64,000 nucleotides of DNA, from positions 1,619,031 through 1,683,030 of the forward strand of contig NZ_WKJC01000001.1 in NCBI RefSeq assembly GCF_009674675.1, given 5' to 3'. Position numbers and translations under genes: made by a program. How positions within the stretch are numbered: the stretch's first letter is position 1; every line of letters starts with the position of its first letter. Positions 8,537-17,068 of the stretch are shown in pieces. Below the pieces are notes generated by a model. It did not search any database and was not told the origin of the DNA. It saw only the letters and a list, made by a program, of their open reading frames with translations. Source of the DNA: Kangiella sp. HZ709 (GTDB lineage: Bacteria > Pseudomonadota > Gammaproteobacteria > Enterobacterales > Kangiellaceae).

Positions 8537-8665
8537 CTAACAATCCCGAATTATGATATTTATGCATTAAATACTAATCTTCTACCTGACCAAAAGCAAA
8601 TTAACGATTAAACTATAAGTCTTGATATATTAACTGGGTCACAAAAAGACCGTTGGGTGAGATAG

Positions 8666-9064
8666 ATGAAAGTAACTGTTGATTGGATAGAAGGTTTAAA
8701 TTTTGTTGGCGCCAATGAAAAAGGACAAAGAGTAACTTTTGGTGGTGAAGGCGACTATGTTTCACCTATGGAAACTTTGTTGATGTCGGTTGGTGCCTGT
8801 GCTTCTATTGATGTGGTGATGATTTTAGAGAAAGCTCGTCAGAAAGTTACAGGCTGTCGCTGTAAATTAGAAGGAGGCCGTGCTGAAGAGCCACCAAGAA
8901 GCTTTACCGGACTTAATTTACACTTTGTGGTTGCGGGTAGTGATTTATCAGTAAAGCATGTGACTAAAGCTATAGACCTATCAGTAGAAAAATATTGTTC
9001 AGTGATGCACTCTTTAGATAAAGAAATGCCAGTGAGCACTAGTTTTGAAATAGTACCGGTGTAA
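8666..9064 (+). CDS. OsmC family protein (YhfA-like)
   Basis: 132-residue OsmC/Ohr-superfamily protein. Family members form dimers and reduce organic hydroperoxides with two cysteines. Here C46 in SVGACASID is the conserved first cysteine and C110 in KYCSVMHSL is the second, so both redox residues are present. The gene is divergent from crp, the same arrangement as yhfA-crp in E. coli, which supports the YhfA branch rather than OsmC or Ohr themselves. The physiological substrate of YhfA is not known. Confidence 0.88.
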   Translation: MKVTVDWIEGLNFVGANEKGQRVTFGGEGDYVSPMETLLMSVGACASIDVVMILEKARQKVTGCRCKLEGGRAEEPPRSFTGLNLHFVVAGSDLSVKHVTKAIDLSVEKYCSVMHSLDKEMPVSTSFEIVPV

Positions 9065-9085
9065 TTAGCGGAATATAACAGAGGG

Positions 9086-9502
9086 ATGAGTAATTTGAAA
9101 AGACCTGACAATCATTTAGGCATGCGTCATTTGGCACTATTTGTCGAAGAGTTTGAAGCTACTGAAAATTTTTATGTGGAGCTGCTGGGAATGGAGGTTG
9201 AATGGCGACCGGATGAAGATAATGCTTACTTGACTTCAAAAGGTCATGACAACTTAGCGCTGCATCGTAAACGGTCAGAACTGGATACCTCTGGTGGTCA
9301 AAAGCTCGATCATTTGGGTTTTATTATGAATACAGCAGAAGAAGTTTATGAATGGTATGAATTTTTGAAGATTAATGACGTGGAAATTTTTACCAAGCCA
9401 AGATTGCACCGCGATGGTGCTACGAGTTTCTATTGTGCGGATCCGGATGGGAATCGAGTGCAAATGATTCACCACCCTCCAATATCGAGTAAGAGCTCCT
9501 AA
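9086..9502 (+). CDS. VOC (glyoxalase/dioxygenase fold) family protein
   Basis: 138-residue metalloenzyme-fold protein with two beta-alpha-beta-beta-beta modules. Metal-ligand candidates are H15 in GMRHLALFVEE, H72 in LDHLGFIM-like context and E/H residues near DPDGNRVQMIHHP at the end. It starts 21 bases after the OsmC stop, so the two may be co-transcribed; an oxidative or electrophile-detoxification role would suit both but is inference. Substrate cannot be told from sequence. Confidence 0.82.
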   Translation: MSNLKRPDNHLGMRHLALFVEEFEATENFYVELLGMEVEWRPDEDNAYLTSKGHDNLALHRKRSELDTSGGQKLDHLGFIMNTAEEVYEWYEFLKINDVEIFTKPRLHRDGATSFYCADPDGNRVQMIHHPPISSKSS

Positions 9503-9507
9503 TTGTT

Positions 9508-9528
9508 AACAATACTTTATATATTGTT
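9508..9528. terminator. Possible weak hairpin terminator between convergent genes
   Basis: Perfect seven-base AT-rich inverted repeat AACAATA / TATTGTT with a seven-base loop, directly after the VOC gene and facing aroE. It overlaps a perfect 12-base palindrome ATTGTTAACAAT (9502-9513). No G+C-rich stem and no long T-run, so the terminator call is weak. Confidence 0.35.
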
Positions 9529-9593
9529 ATTTAAATATGCTCATCTATAGTTATAGGGTTTGCAGTAGATATTTCTATATTGCTTTAAGGCGA

Positions 9594-10370
9594 TTAGTTG
9601 AATTTAATCTTTGAAGTATCCGGATGTTTCCCTGTCCATAACCCAAAAGATTCAGCTCCTTGTTCGATGAGCATGCCGAGGCCATTTATTTGTTGAGTGG
9701 TAAATTGTTTGGCATTAGCTAAAAAGATTTCTGCTTTTTCACCATAGTTTAAATCATAAGATTTAGCATCAAGATCAAAGTAAATATCTTTTAAATAATG
9801 CTCACCATTTTTGCTTACCGAATTAACCACTAAATCGATATGATCTTCTTTTTCATAAACTTTAATATGACCAAGATGCTTTAGATCTTCTGCTAGTTGC
9901 TGCGCTTTAGATTGAGTTCGATTGATCAAATAAACTTCAAAACCATCGAGTAATAAAGAAGAGGCGATACAGCGGGCGACAGCGCCAGCACCAAGCAAAA
10001 CAGCGCGCTTATTATTAAAATCGATTTGCTTATTATAAAGATCTCGAAGAAAGCCCATACCGTCAGTGCTATCACCAAGAATACCATCTTTAGTCATAAC
10101 TAAGGTGTTAACACTGTTGGCATCTTCCGCACGCTGAGTGATCATATGGGCATAATCGAGTGCCTGAAGTTTAAATGGCGCAGTAACGTTTAACCCTTTA
10201 CCGCCGCCTTGAAAAAAATCATTCAAAACACGATTGAAGCCTTTGCTAGTGGCACAGATTTTTGAATAACGAATATCCAAAGCAAATTGTTTAGCAAACT
10301 GTTGATGTAGGTTTGGCGACAGACTGTGGGAAATAGGATTGCCGATAACCCCATATCGTAATTTGCTCAT
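9594..10370 (-). CDS. aroE: Shikimate dehydrogenase
   Basis: NADP-dependent reduction of 3-dehydroshikimate to shikimate in aromatic amino acid synthesis. The N-terminal substrate domain begins YGVIGNPISHSLSP (shikimate-binding serines) and contains NVTAPFK with the catalytic lysine and DANSVNTL; the Rossmann loop is GAGAVARC and the NADP-selecting motif NRTQSKA. C-terminal GLGMLIEQGAESFGLWTG is typical. I start at the ATG at 10370; a TTG four codons upstream would overlap the antiporter stop. Length 258, normal. It lies 4 bases after the antiporter gene on the same strand. Confidence 0.95.
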   Translation of the reverse strand: MSKLRYGVIGNPISHSLSPNLHQQFAKQFALDIRYSKICATSKGFNRVLNDFFQGGGKGLNVTAPFKLQALDYAHMITQRAEDANSVNTLVMTKDGILGDSTDGMGFLRDLYNKQIDFNNKRAVLLGAGAVARCIASSLLLDGFEVYLINRTQSKAQQLAEDLKHLGHIKVYEKEDHIDLVVNSVSKNGEHYLKDIYFDLDAKSYDLNYGEKAEIFLANAKQFTTQQINGLGMLIEQGAESFGLWTGKHPDTSKIKFN

Positions 10371-10374
10371 AGGC

Positions 10375-11745
10375 CTACCCAATCACACCAGCTATTAGAT
10401 AAAAGACAATGGTGATTGAGCCAGCGAATAAGGCATAAGGCAATTGAGTTTTAACATGCTCTAATAAGTCACAACCTGCGGCCAGAGAAGAGATCACGGT
10501 GGTATCGGAAATGGGTGAAGCATGATCGCCAAACACGGCTCCGCCCAAGACAGCACCTAACAGTAAACTCGGATCGATACCAAGTTGTAAAGCAATAGGC
10601 ATAACGATACCGATTAAGATGCCAAATGTGCCCCAAGAAGTACCGGTGGTAAAAGCAATAAATCCAGCGAGCACAAAGGTTAAAGCTGGAATAGACCAAA
10701 CCGGTAAATTATCACTGATGGCTGAGGCGACAAACTCGCCAGTTCCTAATGCTTTCATAGCAGAAGATAAAACAAAGGCAAGTAACACTAGGGTCACTAA
10801 GGGCAAAAGTTTACCCATACCGGTAAAGCACTCTTCAGTTAATTGCTCGGTGGTTTTATTTCCATTAAAACGAAGTAATACAACAGCTACTAAAATCGCG
10901 ATAATAATCGCCCATAGTACTGAAGAGGAACCTGAGCCTTGGGTAATGTTGCCATTACCTGTGATATACATAAAAATTAATATGCTCGCTATCATGGTCA
11001 CTAAAGGGATCATCATAAACCGCTTTTTTGTAGCACTGATACTTTCCGCAGGAATGCTGGTTTCAACAGCTTTAAGTTCTGCGGTTTTCATAGGACCATA
11101 AACTTTAGTGCTAATGACAGTATAGAAAACAATGGCTAAAGTAATTAAGGCGTAAAAGTTAAAGGGAATACTGCCAAAGACAACCGCATTAGCATTTTCA
11201 ACAGGAGTGTCGCTAACATAACCAAGAATTGCGGCTCCCCAACCATTGATTAAAATTAAAACACTAATAGGCGCGCAAGTAGAGTCGATAATATAAGCTA
11301 AACGAGCGCGACTCATCTTGAAACGATCGAATAAGCTTTGCGAAGAAACACCGGCGGTCAAAACGCTCATATTGGTATCGATAAAAATACTAGAGCCTAA
11401 GATCGCAGGAAGCAAACCAGCACGTCTTTGGTTATGTACATATTTTTTTGAGGTCAACCAGTGTACTAAAGCGCCAACACCACCCGATTGCTGGATCAGA
11501 TGAATCAAAGCACCGATTAATAAACTAAATAATAAGACCTTAGTGCTATAGCCACTCGAGAAAATACCGACAGTTCTATCAACCATTTGCACAAAAGCAC
11601 TGAAAGGATTGCCGGCTGTCAGCAATAACTCAGCAGAGAAGATAGCAACAACGAGTGCTAAAATAACGTGGCGTTTCCAGATAGCAATGATAATTGCTAA
11701 AATAGGTGGCAAGATAGTGAGCCAGCCGAGTTCTGATAGTGGCAT
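10375..11745 (-). CDS. Na+/H+ antiporter, NhaC family
   Basis: Integral inner-membrane carrier of 456 residues with about eleven hydrophobic helices, predicted to exchange Na+ for H+ or a related organic ion pair. Family features include the broken-helix region with GSSIFIDTNMSVLTAGV, the C-terminal GTSWGTFGILIGIVMP and GAVFGDHASPISDTTVISSLAAGCDLLEHVKTQLPYA, the last being a strong signature of NhaC-type transporters. Substrate specificity (Na+/H+ versus malate/lactate exchange) is not decidable here. aroE follows 4 bases later, which may simply be read-through coupling. Confidence 0.88.
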   Translation of the reverse strand: MPLSELGWLTILPPILAIIIAIWKRHVILALVVAIFSAELLLTAGNPFSAFVQMVDRTVGIFSSGYSTKVLLFSLLIGALIHLIQQSGGVGALVHWLTSKKYVHNQRRAGLLPAILGSSIFIDTNMSVLTAGVSSQSLFDRFKMSRARLAYIIDSTCAPISVLILINGWGAAILGYVSDTPVENANAVVFGSIPFNFYALITLAIVFYTVISTKVYGPMKTAELKAVETSIPAESISATKKRFMMIPLVTMIASILIFMYITGNGNITQGSGSSSVLWAIIIAILVAVVLLRFNGNKTTEQLTEECFTGMGKLLPLVTLVLLAFVLSSAMKALGTGEFVASAISDNLPVWSIPALTFVLAGFIAFTTGTSWGTFGILIGIVMPIALQLGIDPSLLLGAVLGGAVFGDHASPISDTTVISSLAAGCDLLEHVKTQLPYALFAGSITIVFYLIAGVIG

Positions 11746-11801
11746 AATGTTATCGAATTATTGGAATAAGCAAACCATAAATCAAAGCTAAACTAATTAC
11801 A

Positions 11802-12005
11802 ATGACGATAGAGCAAAGTAAAAAAAAACAATTTATTGCCGGAGCAAAATGCCCCCAATGCGGTGAAATGGATGCATTGGTTTTTTATCGTGAAAAGGAT
11901 AAGCCGGTGCGCGAATGTGTTGAGTGTGACTTTATTGAAGTTCTAACCGAAGAAGAAAAAGAGCAGCCTGATGCCGCTCTTAATATAAAAATTATTGAAT
12001 TGTGA
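11802..12005 (+). CDS. yheV: YheV family putative zinc-ribbon protein (DUF2387)
   Basis: 67-residue cytosolic protein with a single zinc ribbon: CPQC at residues 18-21 and CVEC at 37-40, inside the conserved frame FIAGAKCPQCGEMDAL...RECVECDF. This is the YheV/DUF2387 family of unknown function, which in enterobacteria sits near kefB. Here it is divergent from the NhaC antiporter. The start has no clear ribosome site. Function not known. Confidence 0.88.
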   Translation: MTIEQSKKKQFIAGAKCPQCGEMDALVFYREKDKPVRECVECDFIEVLTEEEKEQPDAALNIKIIEL

Positions 12006-12028
12006 TAGTTGTAATTAGAAACCAATAA

Positions 12029-13219
12029 TTAAGAGTTTGCAGCTAATTTTAAACCTTTCTGATAGGTTTCCTGTGCATTTATTGGATGGCCAGATTGCTC
12101 ATAAGATTGAGCTAAAGCGTAAAAAGCTTTTGCACTGGCTGAAATTTCGATGCTTTGCTCTAGATAATTGCTGGCTTTGCCCCAAAGTTTTGATTTTAGA
12201 GATAAGTACCCAAGGCAATACAAAAGCTCCGCATTTGCAGGATTAGCCTTTAACCATTGCTCGGCGTGACTTAGTAGTTTACTCGGATTGTTACTATTAA
12301 TAGTGGCATATAGTGAAACTAGCTCGTTATCCCATTCCTGCTTTAGACTTTGCTTAATGGTTTGCTCGGCTAAATCGGTTTGTTCATCTTCTAATAAAGC
12401 AGTGACATACACTTTGACTATACATGGATCTTTTTTCAAAGAGCGATGTAGCTCTTCCCATAGACCAAATATCTTACCATTGCCTTTAGTTTCAGAAGAT
12501 TTTGCGCGATTAAAGCGTTGTCGCCAAGCTTCTAATTCAAGCTTCTGAAAATATTCTTCATCAAAAACACCATGTTTTTTTATCTTAGGCAAGATTTCTA
12601 TAATGGCTTTCCAATCGTTAAGGTTTACGTAAACTTTGTGCAGTAATTTCAATACAAAAGGATGGTTTGCATTAATGGTTTTAAGATGATTTAACCCAGC
12701 CAATGCGCTTTCGTATTCTTTACTGCCAATTTGCAACTCAACTTGTGTAAGGCCAACCGCCATTTGAGCTTCGGGTTCGGAGTTGGCGGCTAATTTTAAA
12801 TAATGGTCGCGCTGTTTAATATCTCCTTGATATTGGGCAGCCCTAGCAGCGCCGAGGTAATTAATAAGTTTGGTATTGTTAGCCGAAGCGCTTTTACTAA
12901 GTAAACCTTCTGCCGTTTTCCAATGACCCTCAGATAAGGCAATCATGCCATCGATAGTTTGTTGACGCGCTTTTAAAGATTTTCTACCACCAAACCAACC
13001 TAGGGTTTTATTGCTAGTGGTCAGTAAATAACGAATTAAAATCCAACCTAGCCATAAAACTAATGCGGCGATAATTAATACCGTAACTGCAAAATAGTTT
13101 TGGAACTCGATAGCAGTTTTGTCAAATAAAATATAAGTAGAACCTTTTATGTTTCTAACAAATGGAACCGATAGTAAACCAATGAAAAGGCCTGCCAATA
13201 AATACCAACGCAATTTCAT
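12029..13219 (-). CDS. hemY: HemY, heme-biosynthesis-associated TPR membrane protein
   Basis: 396-residue inner-membrane protein with two N-terminal helices (about 4-20 and 43-67) and a long tetratricopeptide-repeat domain facing the cytoplasm/periplasm boundary. The signature GGRKSLKARQQTIDGMIALSEGHW after helix 2 is the HemY N-terminal domain. Its exact biochemical role in late heme synthesis of gammaproteobacteria is not established; it should not be confused with Gram-positive HemY oxidase. The ATG overlaps the stop of hemDX (TAATG), so the two are translationally coupled. Last gene of hemC-hemDX-hemY. Confidence 0.92.
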   Translation of the reverse strand: MKLRWYLLAGLFIGLLSVPFVRNIKGSTYILFDKTAIEFQNYFAVTVLIIAALVLWLGWILIRYLLTTSNKTLGWFGGRKSLKARQQTIDGMIALSEGHWKTAEGLLSKSASANNTKLINYLGAARAAQYQGDIKQRDHYLKLAANSEPEAQMAVGLTQVELQIGSKEYESALAGLNHLKTINANHPFVLKLLHKVYVNLNDWKAIIEILPKIKKHGVFDEEYFQKLELEAWRQRFNRAKSSETKGNGKIFGLWEELHRSLKKDPCIVKVYVTALLEDEQTDLAEQTIKQSLKQEWDNELVSLYATINSNNPSKLLSHAEQWLKANPANAELLYCLGYLSLKSKLWGKASNYLEQSIEISASAKAFYALAQSYEQSGHPINAQETYQKGLKLAANS

Positions 13220-15333
13220 TATTGTTCTCCGTCCTTTTTAGAGTCATCAGACGTTTTTTCTAAACGCTCTAAAGTGTTTTTTATCTTAGCGTCGATATTA
13301 CCGCTTTCACCTATTTCATCGTCTTCTACAATATCAGTGGCGGTTGATGCAGCAGGAGATTCTAATGGTGAGCTTTGTAGCCATTGATTTAATCGTTCTT
13401 GATTATTCGATTTAATAAAATCCAACGATTGAAATTTATTCGGAAGTTGCACAGATACTTTGGCTTTAGCCAACTGTTGCAATTGTTCTTGAACAAAATT
13501 GGAAGCGCTATCTTTTTGATAGTATTCATTAATCCAGCTGGCCACTTCAGCGATAGAGCGATCATAACTTTGCTGTTGATGACGCAATGCTGATAGTTGA
13601 GCAGTTTGCAGACTTAACAAAATATTCTGCTGTAATAAATCCGATTGTTGTGGGCTAATAAATGGTTTAACGGATTGGTCGTAACTATGCACTTTGTAAT
13701 AGTCACTAAAAGTATTTTTAATATTGCCTTTAAAAGTTTGCCATGCAGAATCTTCGGTGATTTCGGTTTCGATGAACTCGCTGGAAGCTGCCTCTTCAAA
13801 TTTTACGCTGGCTAAGGTTAGGTCTTTAAGTTGTGACTGAATCGTATCCAGTTTAACTAAAATACCGTCGATGTCGATGCTAACATTTGATTTGATTTGC
13901 CCAATGTCTTGACTAATGGCGCGGCGTAAACCTAGCAAATTAGTATCACCACTGGCTAATATTTGTTGGTCAGCGGCTTCTAATAAAGCAATGATTGAAG
14001 CAGTATCGTCAGAGTAGTGGACTTTTTGGGCAGCTTGTCTAATTAAATATTCAGCTTCGGCAACTTGCCAGTCACGAGCTTGAGTCGCAGCGTCCGCACT
14101 TAAAGATTGGAATTTACGCTGACTGGCGACCAATTGCTGTTGTAATGATTCTACCTGCCTTGCTAACTCTTGCTTTAGTTCGTCATTGGATGCACTTTGC
14201 TGATTATTTGAGTTGAGTAGATTCTCAATTTGTAGGCTTTGAGATTTAAGCTGTTTTTCGAGAGCCACAATACGGCTGAGTTCATTATTAGTTTCAGTGT
14301 TGCTAGCAGTGCCACTAAAATAATCTTGATTCCATAACCAATAGCCGCCATAACCTATTGCTGCTAACAACAATAACCAAAAAACGGTTTTCAGCATGCC
14401 GCCTTTTTTTGCAGGTTTCTGATTGTTATCTTGTTCCTGATCAAGCTCTAGGGCTTCGATGATTTCATTTTCGTGTTGATCCGATTCACTCATGGTATCA
14501 CTCTGCTGTGTAAGGTTTTGTTCTGTAAAGTTGGCTTGAATAATATTGTCGTTAGCCTGAAGCTGTAAACGCCAATTGATCGCTGCTTCCAACATGTCTT
14601 CATTCGAAGCACTGGCGGCAACTAAAGTATTTTTGATTCCAAGCTCTTTAGCGCTATGCTCTATTCTGCTACTTGCACAAATAAACACAACCGATTGTAG
14701 CAAAGAATTTTCAGTTGTTTGCATTTGTGGCGTTTGTTGCAAAGACAGTTGATGGGCACTTAAACTCAACAATTGCTCGCTGGTAGCCAATACTGCTGTC
14801 TTAGTAGGATTGTTAATTGAAGGAAATGTTTGTGCAATGGCAACTCGTTGGTAGACTTCCAGTCGCTTAACGGTATGTTCAATGGCAAGTTCTGCTTCAA
14901 GAAGTTTTCTGCCTTGATTACCACAAACTAACAGAATATTCGCTGGTTGCTTTGAATCGAGCAAGCTTGAAAGTAACTCTAAAATACCTTCGCTATCCGC
15001 AGTGAGAGGAGTTTTGGATTCTAAATTAAAACCCGAGATAACCTTTTGAGTAGCTTTGCCTACGGCAATAATGCCTGATCGTTTAATTGTTGAAACTTGC
15101 TGTTTGTCGAGTGGCTGCAAGAAAAATTGCGCAGCTTGTTGGCTTATGAAAATAATGTAGTCGTAACATTCTTTCTCATTGAGCCAGTTAGATAGATCTG
15201 GAGTATCATTTTCAACAAATTCGATTAAGGGGCAGTTTTCGACATGAAATTGATTGGCGATAAGTTGATCGCAAAGTTCGTCGGCATAAGGTTGTGGCCT
15301 AGTGACTATGATCAATTCATCGCAATCAGACAT
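13219..15333 (-). CDS. hemD: Fused uroporphyrinogen-III synthase HemD / membrane protein HemX
   Basis: 704 residues in one frame. Residues 1 to about 260 are HemD, which cyclises hydroxymethylbilane with inversion of ring D: IIVTRPQPYADEL, FISQQAAQFFL, GIIAVGKAT, LLVCGNQGRKLLEAEL and VFICASSR are recognisable. Then a Gln/Glu/Asp-rich linker, a single helix at about 316-333 (KTVFWLLLLAAIGYGGYWLW), a coiled coil rich in Q and L (about 345-415), and the HemX domain to the end. M281 (ATG at 14493) begins the HemX part and could be an internal start, but its ribosome site is weak. Such fusions are annotated in other gammaproteobacteria. Starts 2 bases after hemC. Confidence 0.92.
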   Translation of the reverse strand: MSDCDELIIVTRPQPYADELCDQLIANQFHVENCPLIEFVENDTPDLSNWLNEKECYDYIIFISQQAAQFFLQPLDKQQVSTIKRSGIIAVGKATQKVISGFNLESKTPLTADSEGILELLSSLLDSKQPANILLVCGNQGRKLLEAELAIEHTVKRLEVYQRVAIAQTFPSINNPTKTAVLATSEQLLSLSAHQLSLQQTPQMQTTENSLLQSVVFICASSRIEHSAKELGIKNTLVAASASNEDMLEAAINWRLQLQANDNIIQANFTEQNLTQQSDTMSESDQHENEIIEALELDQEQDNNQKPAKKGGMLKTVFWLLLLAAIGYGGYWLWNQDYFSGTASNTETNNELSRIVALEKQLKSQSLQIENLLNSNNQQSASNDELKQELARQVESLQQQLVASQRKFQSLSADAATQARDWQVAEAEYLIRQAAQKVHYSDDTASIIALLEAADQQILASGDTNLLGLRRAISQDIGQIKSNVSIDIDGILVKLDTIQSQLKDLTLASVKFEEAASSEFIETEITEDSAWQTFKGNIKNTFSDYYKVHSYDQSVKPFISPQQSDLLQQNILLSLQTAQLSALRHQQQSYDRSIAEVASWINEYYQKDSASNFVQEQLQQLAKAKVSVQLPNKFQSLDFIKSNNQERLNQWLQSSPLESPAASTATDIVEDDEIGESGNIDAKIKNTLERLEKTSDDSKKDGEQ

Positions 15334-15335
15334 GG

Positions 15336-16265
15336 TTACTGCTCGTCAATATAAGCTTGCATCAATTGATGTGCGCCTTGAACCACCAATTTTTCAGCAG
15401 CTTGATTACCCAAAGTGACGGCTTCCTGCTTATGACCGCTGGCTTCAGCCCATATCATACTATTATCACTCGCGCCCACTAGAGCTTTTAATTGCATATG
15501 ATCGTTATCTAAAGTCGCAAAAGCAGCGACAGGAACCTGGCAACTTGCCTCGAGAGTTTCGGTAATGCGGCGCTCAGCTAATACTCTTAATTGGGTATCG
15601 CTATCGTTCAATGGCGCTAGAATCCGATCAAGTGCTGGGTCATTGCTTCGGGCTTCAATACCAACGGCTCCTTGCCCTGGAGCGGGTAGCATTTGTTCAG
15701 GACTGATGCTAGAAGCAATTCGCTCTGATAGTTTTAAGCGCTTAAGCCCAGCTGAAGCAAGAATAATGGCATCGTATTCACCGTTATCGAGTTTAGATAG
15801 GCGGGTACCTACATTTCCGCGTAAATCTTTAATTAACAGATCGGGTCTTAGCGCCAGAATTTGTATTTTACGGCGCATGCTAGAAGTACCAACAATCGCG
15901 CCAACAGGCAATTCATCTATATTATTATAGCGATTAGAAACAAAAGCATCGGTTGGATCTTCTCGCGGGCAGATGACTTTTAATTCTAGTCCTTCTGGAA
16001 ATTTATAGGGGACATCTTTCATTGAATGAACCGCGATATCGGCTCGACCATCTAACATGGCCTGCTCAAGTTCTTTAACGAATAGTCCTTTACCACCGAT
16101 TTTAGTAAGGGGTGTGCCAAGAATTTTGTCACCTTGAGTGGTCATAGGTACCAGCTCAACTTTAAGCTCGGGGTGGTGTTTTTTGAGTTCTGATTGAACG
16201 TATTCTGCTTGCCATAACGCTAACGGGCTTTGGCGGGTTGCGATGCGTAAAGTGTTGGTACTCAT
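15336..16265 (-). CDS. hemC: Hydroxymethylbilane synthase (porphobilinogen deaminase)
   Basis: Polymerises four porphobilinogens to hydroxymethylbilane. 309 residues. N-terminal [17 protein letters not shown], the loop [13 protein letters not shown], the catalytic aspartate in [12 protein letters not shown], arginine-rich SSMRRKIQ and [10 protein letters not shown], and the dipyrromethane-binding cysteine C242 in [12 protein letters not shown] are all present. First gene of hemC-hemDX-hemY, located directly after algZ-algR as in Pseudomonas. Confidence 0.98.
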   Translation of the reverse strand: MSTNTLRIATRQSPLALWQAEYVQSELKKHHPELKVELVPMTTQGDKILGTPLTKIGGKGLFVKELEQAMLDGRADIAVHSMKDVPYKFPEGLELKVICPREDPTDAFVSNRYNNIDELPVGAIVGTSSMRRKIQILALRPDLLIKDLRGNVGTRLSKLDNGEYDAIILASAGLKRLKLSERIASSISPEQMLPAPGQGAVGIEARSNDPALDRILAPLNDSDTQLRVLAERRITETLEASCQVPVAAFATLDNDHMQLKALVGASDNSMIWAEASGHKQEAVTLGNQAAEKLVVQGAHQLMQAYIDEQ

Positions 16266-16335
16266 GTATTACTTTTGAGTGATATTCAATAAGCAAATCT
16301 TATCATAAATAAAGCCTTTAATGCCTGCTGATCTA

Positions 16336-16349
16336 TTGAATTAATTCAA
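16336..16349. promoter_or_regulatory. Perfect 14-base palindrome between algR and hemC
   Basis: TTGAATTAATTCAA, perfectly self-complementary, 71 bases upstream of the hemC start and 11 bases past the algR stop. It could be an operator in the hemC promoter or the weak stem of a terminator for algZR; there is no T-run to favour the latter. Confidence 0.35.
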
Positions 16350-16359
16350 CAATCAAAAG

Positions 16360-17058
16360 TTAGACTTTAAGGAAATTGCGTATATCGGCCTGGTGGCGTC
16401 GACTAACTTCGGGTTTGTTGTCAGTTTCATTGAGTAAAGCCAGCATGGTTTGTCGATGCTGCTCTACTCCTTGTAGAAATTTTGGATTGATAAGACTTGA
16501 GCGATGTATGCGCAAAAAAATGTTAGGGTAGGCATGTTCAAAATCTTTAAGGCTGTCATTGGTTAGGTAAGTTCTTTCTTTGGTATGTATTTCGGTATAT
16601 TTTTGATCTGCATGTAACCAGATAATGTCCTGAATATTTAGCCGATAAGTGGATTGGCCATCTTTGATGCTATAAAAAGTAGTCGTTTCAGGGATTAGTT
16701 TTTGTACGGCTTTTTGTAAGCGTTCGCGTCTGATCGGTTTTAGCAGGTAGTCAGTAGCATTGACGTCAAAGGCTTCTAGTGCATACTCGTCATAGGCAGT
16801 GGTGAAGATGATTTTTACCGCTGGATATTGCTCGGAAAGCCAGTTGGCCAATTGAATACCATTCATACTAGGCATCGAAATATCTAAAAATACTAAATCT
16901 GGCTGTTGCGCTTGTATTTCCTTGATGGCGGTTTCTGCATTCTCAGCCTCGCCGATGGCATTGAGTATATCAATCGAACTAATAAGACGTTGTAAACGTT
17001 GGCGAGCAGGAGCCTCATCATCGACAATTAAAACGGATAGCTGGTTTAAGTGATGCAT
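16360..17058 (-). CDS. algR: LytTR-family response regulator, AlgR-like
   Basis: 232 residues: receiver domain at about 6-120 with acidic pocket DDE at 13-15, phosphoacceptor D59 in LVFLDISMP and K107-type LLKPI, followed by a LytTR DNA-binding domain at about 130-232 (DIIWLHADQKYTEIHTKE, FLRIHRSSLINPKFL). The pairing with an AlgZ-like kinase and with hemC downstream reproduces the Pseudomonas algZ-algR-hemC order, where AlgR controls alginate, twitching and virulence. The regulon here is unknown; the window carries exosortase/EPS genes that would be reasonable targets. Confidence 0.9.
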   Translation of the reverse strand: MHHLNQLSVLIVDDEAPARQRLQRLISSIDILNAIGEAENAETAIKEIQAQQPDLVFLDISMPSMNGIQLANWLSEQYPAVKIIFTTAYDEYALEAFDVNATDYLLKPIRRERLQKAVQKLIPETTTFYSIKDGQSTYRLNIQDIIWLHADQKYTEIHTKERTYLTNDSLKDFEHAYPNIFLRIHRSSLINPKFLQGVEQHRQTMLALLNETDNKPEVSRRHQADIRNFLKV

Positions 17059-17068
17059 AAGATCCTTC

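Noticed and set aside
10619-11101. 160-codon open frame on the forward strand opposite the NhaC antiporter
   Set aside because: It has no ribosome site or recognisable domain, and its composition is that of the antisense of a hydrophobic membrane protein. The reverse-strand gene has full family motifs.
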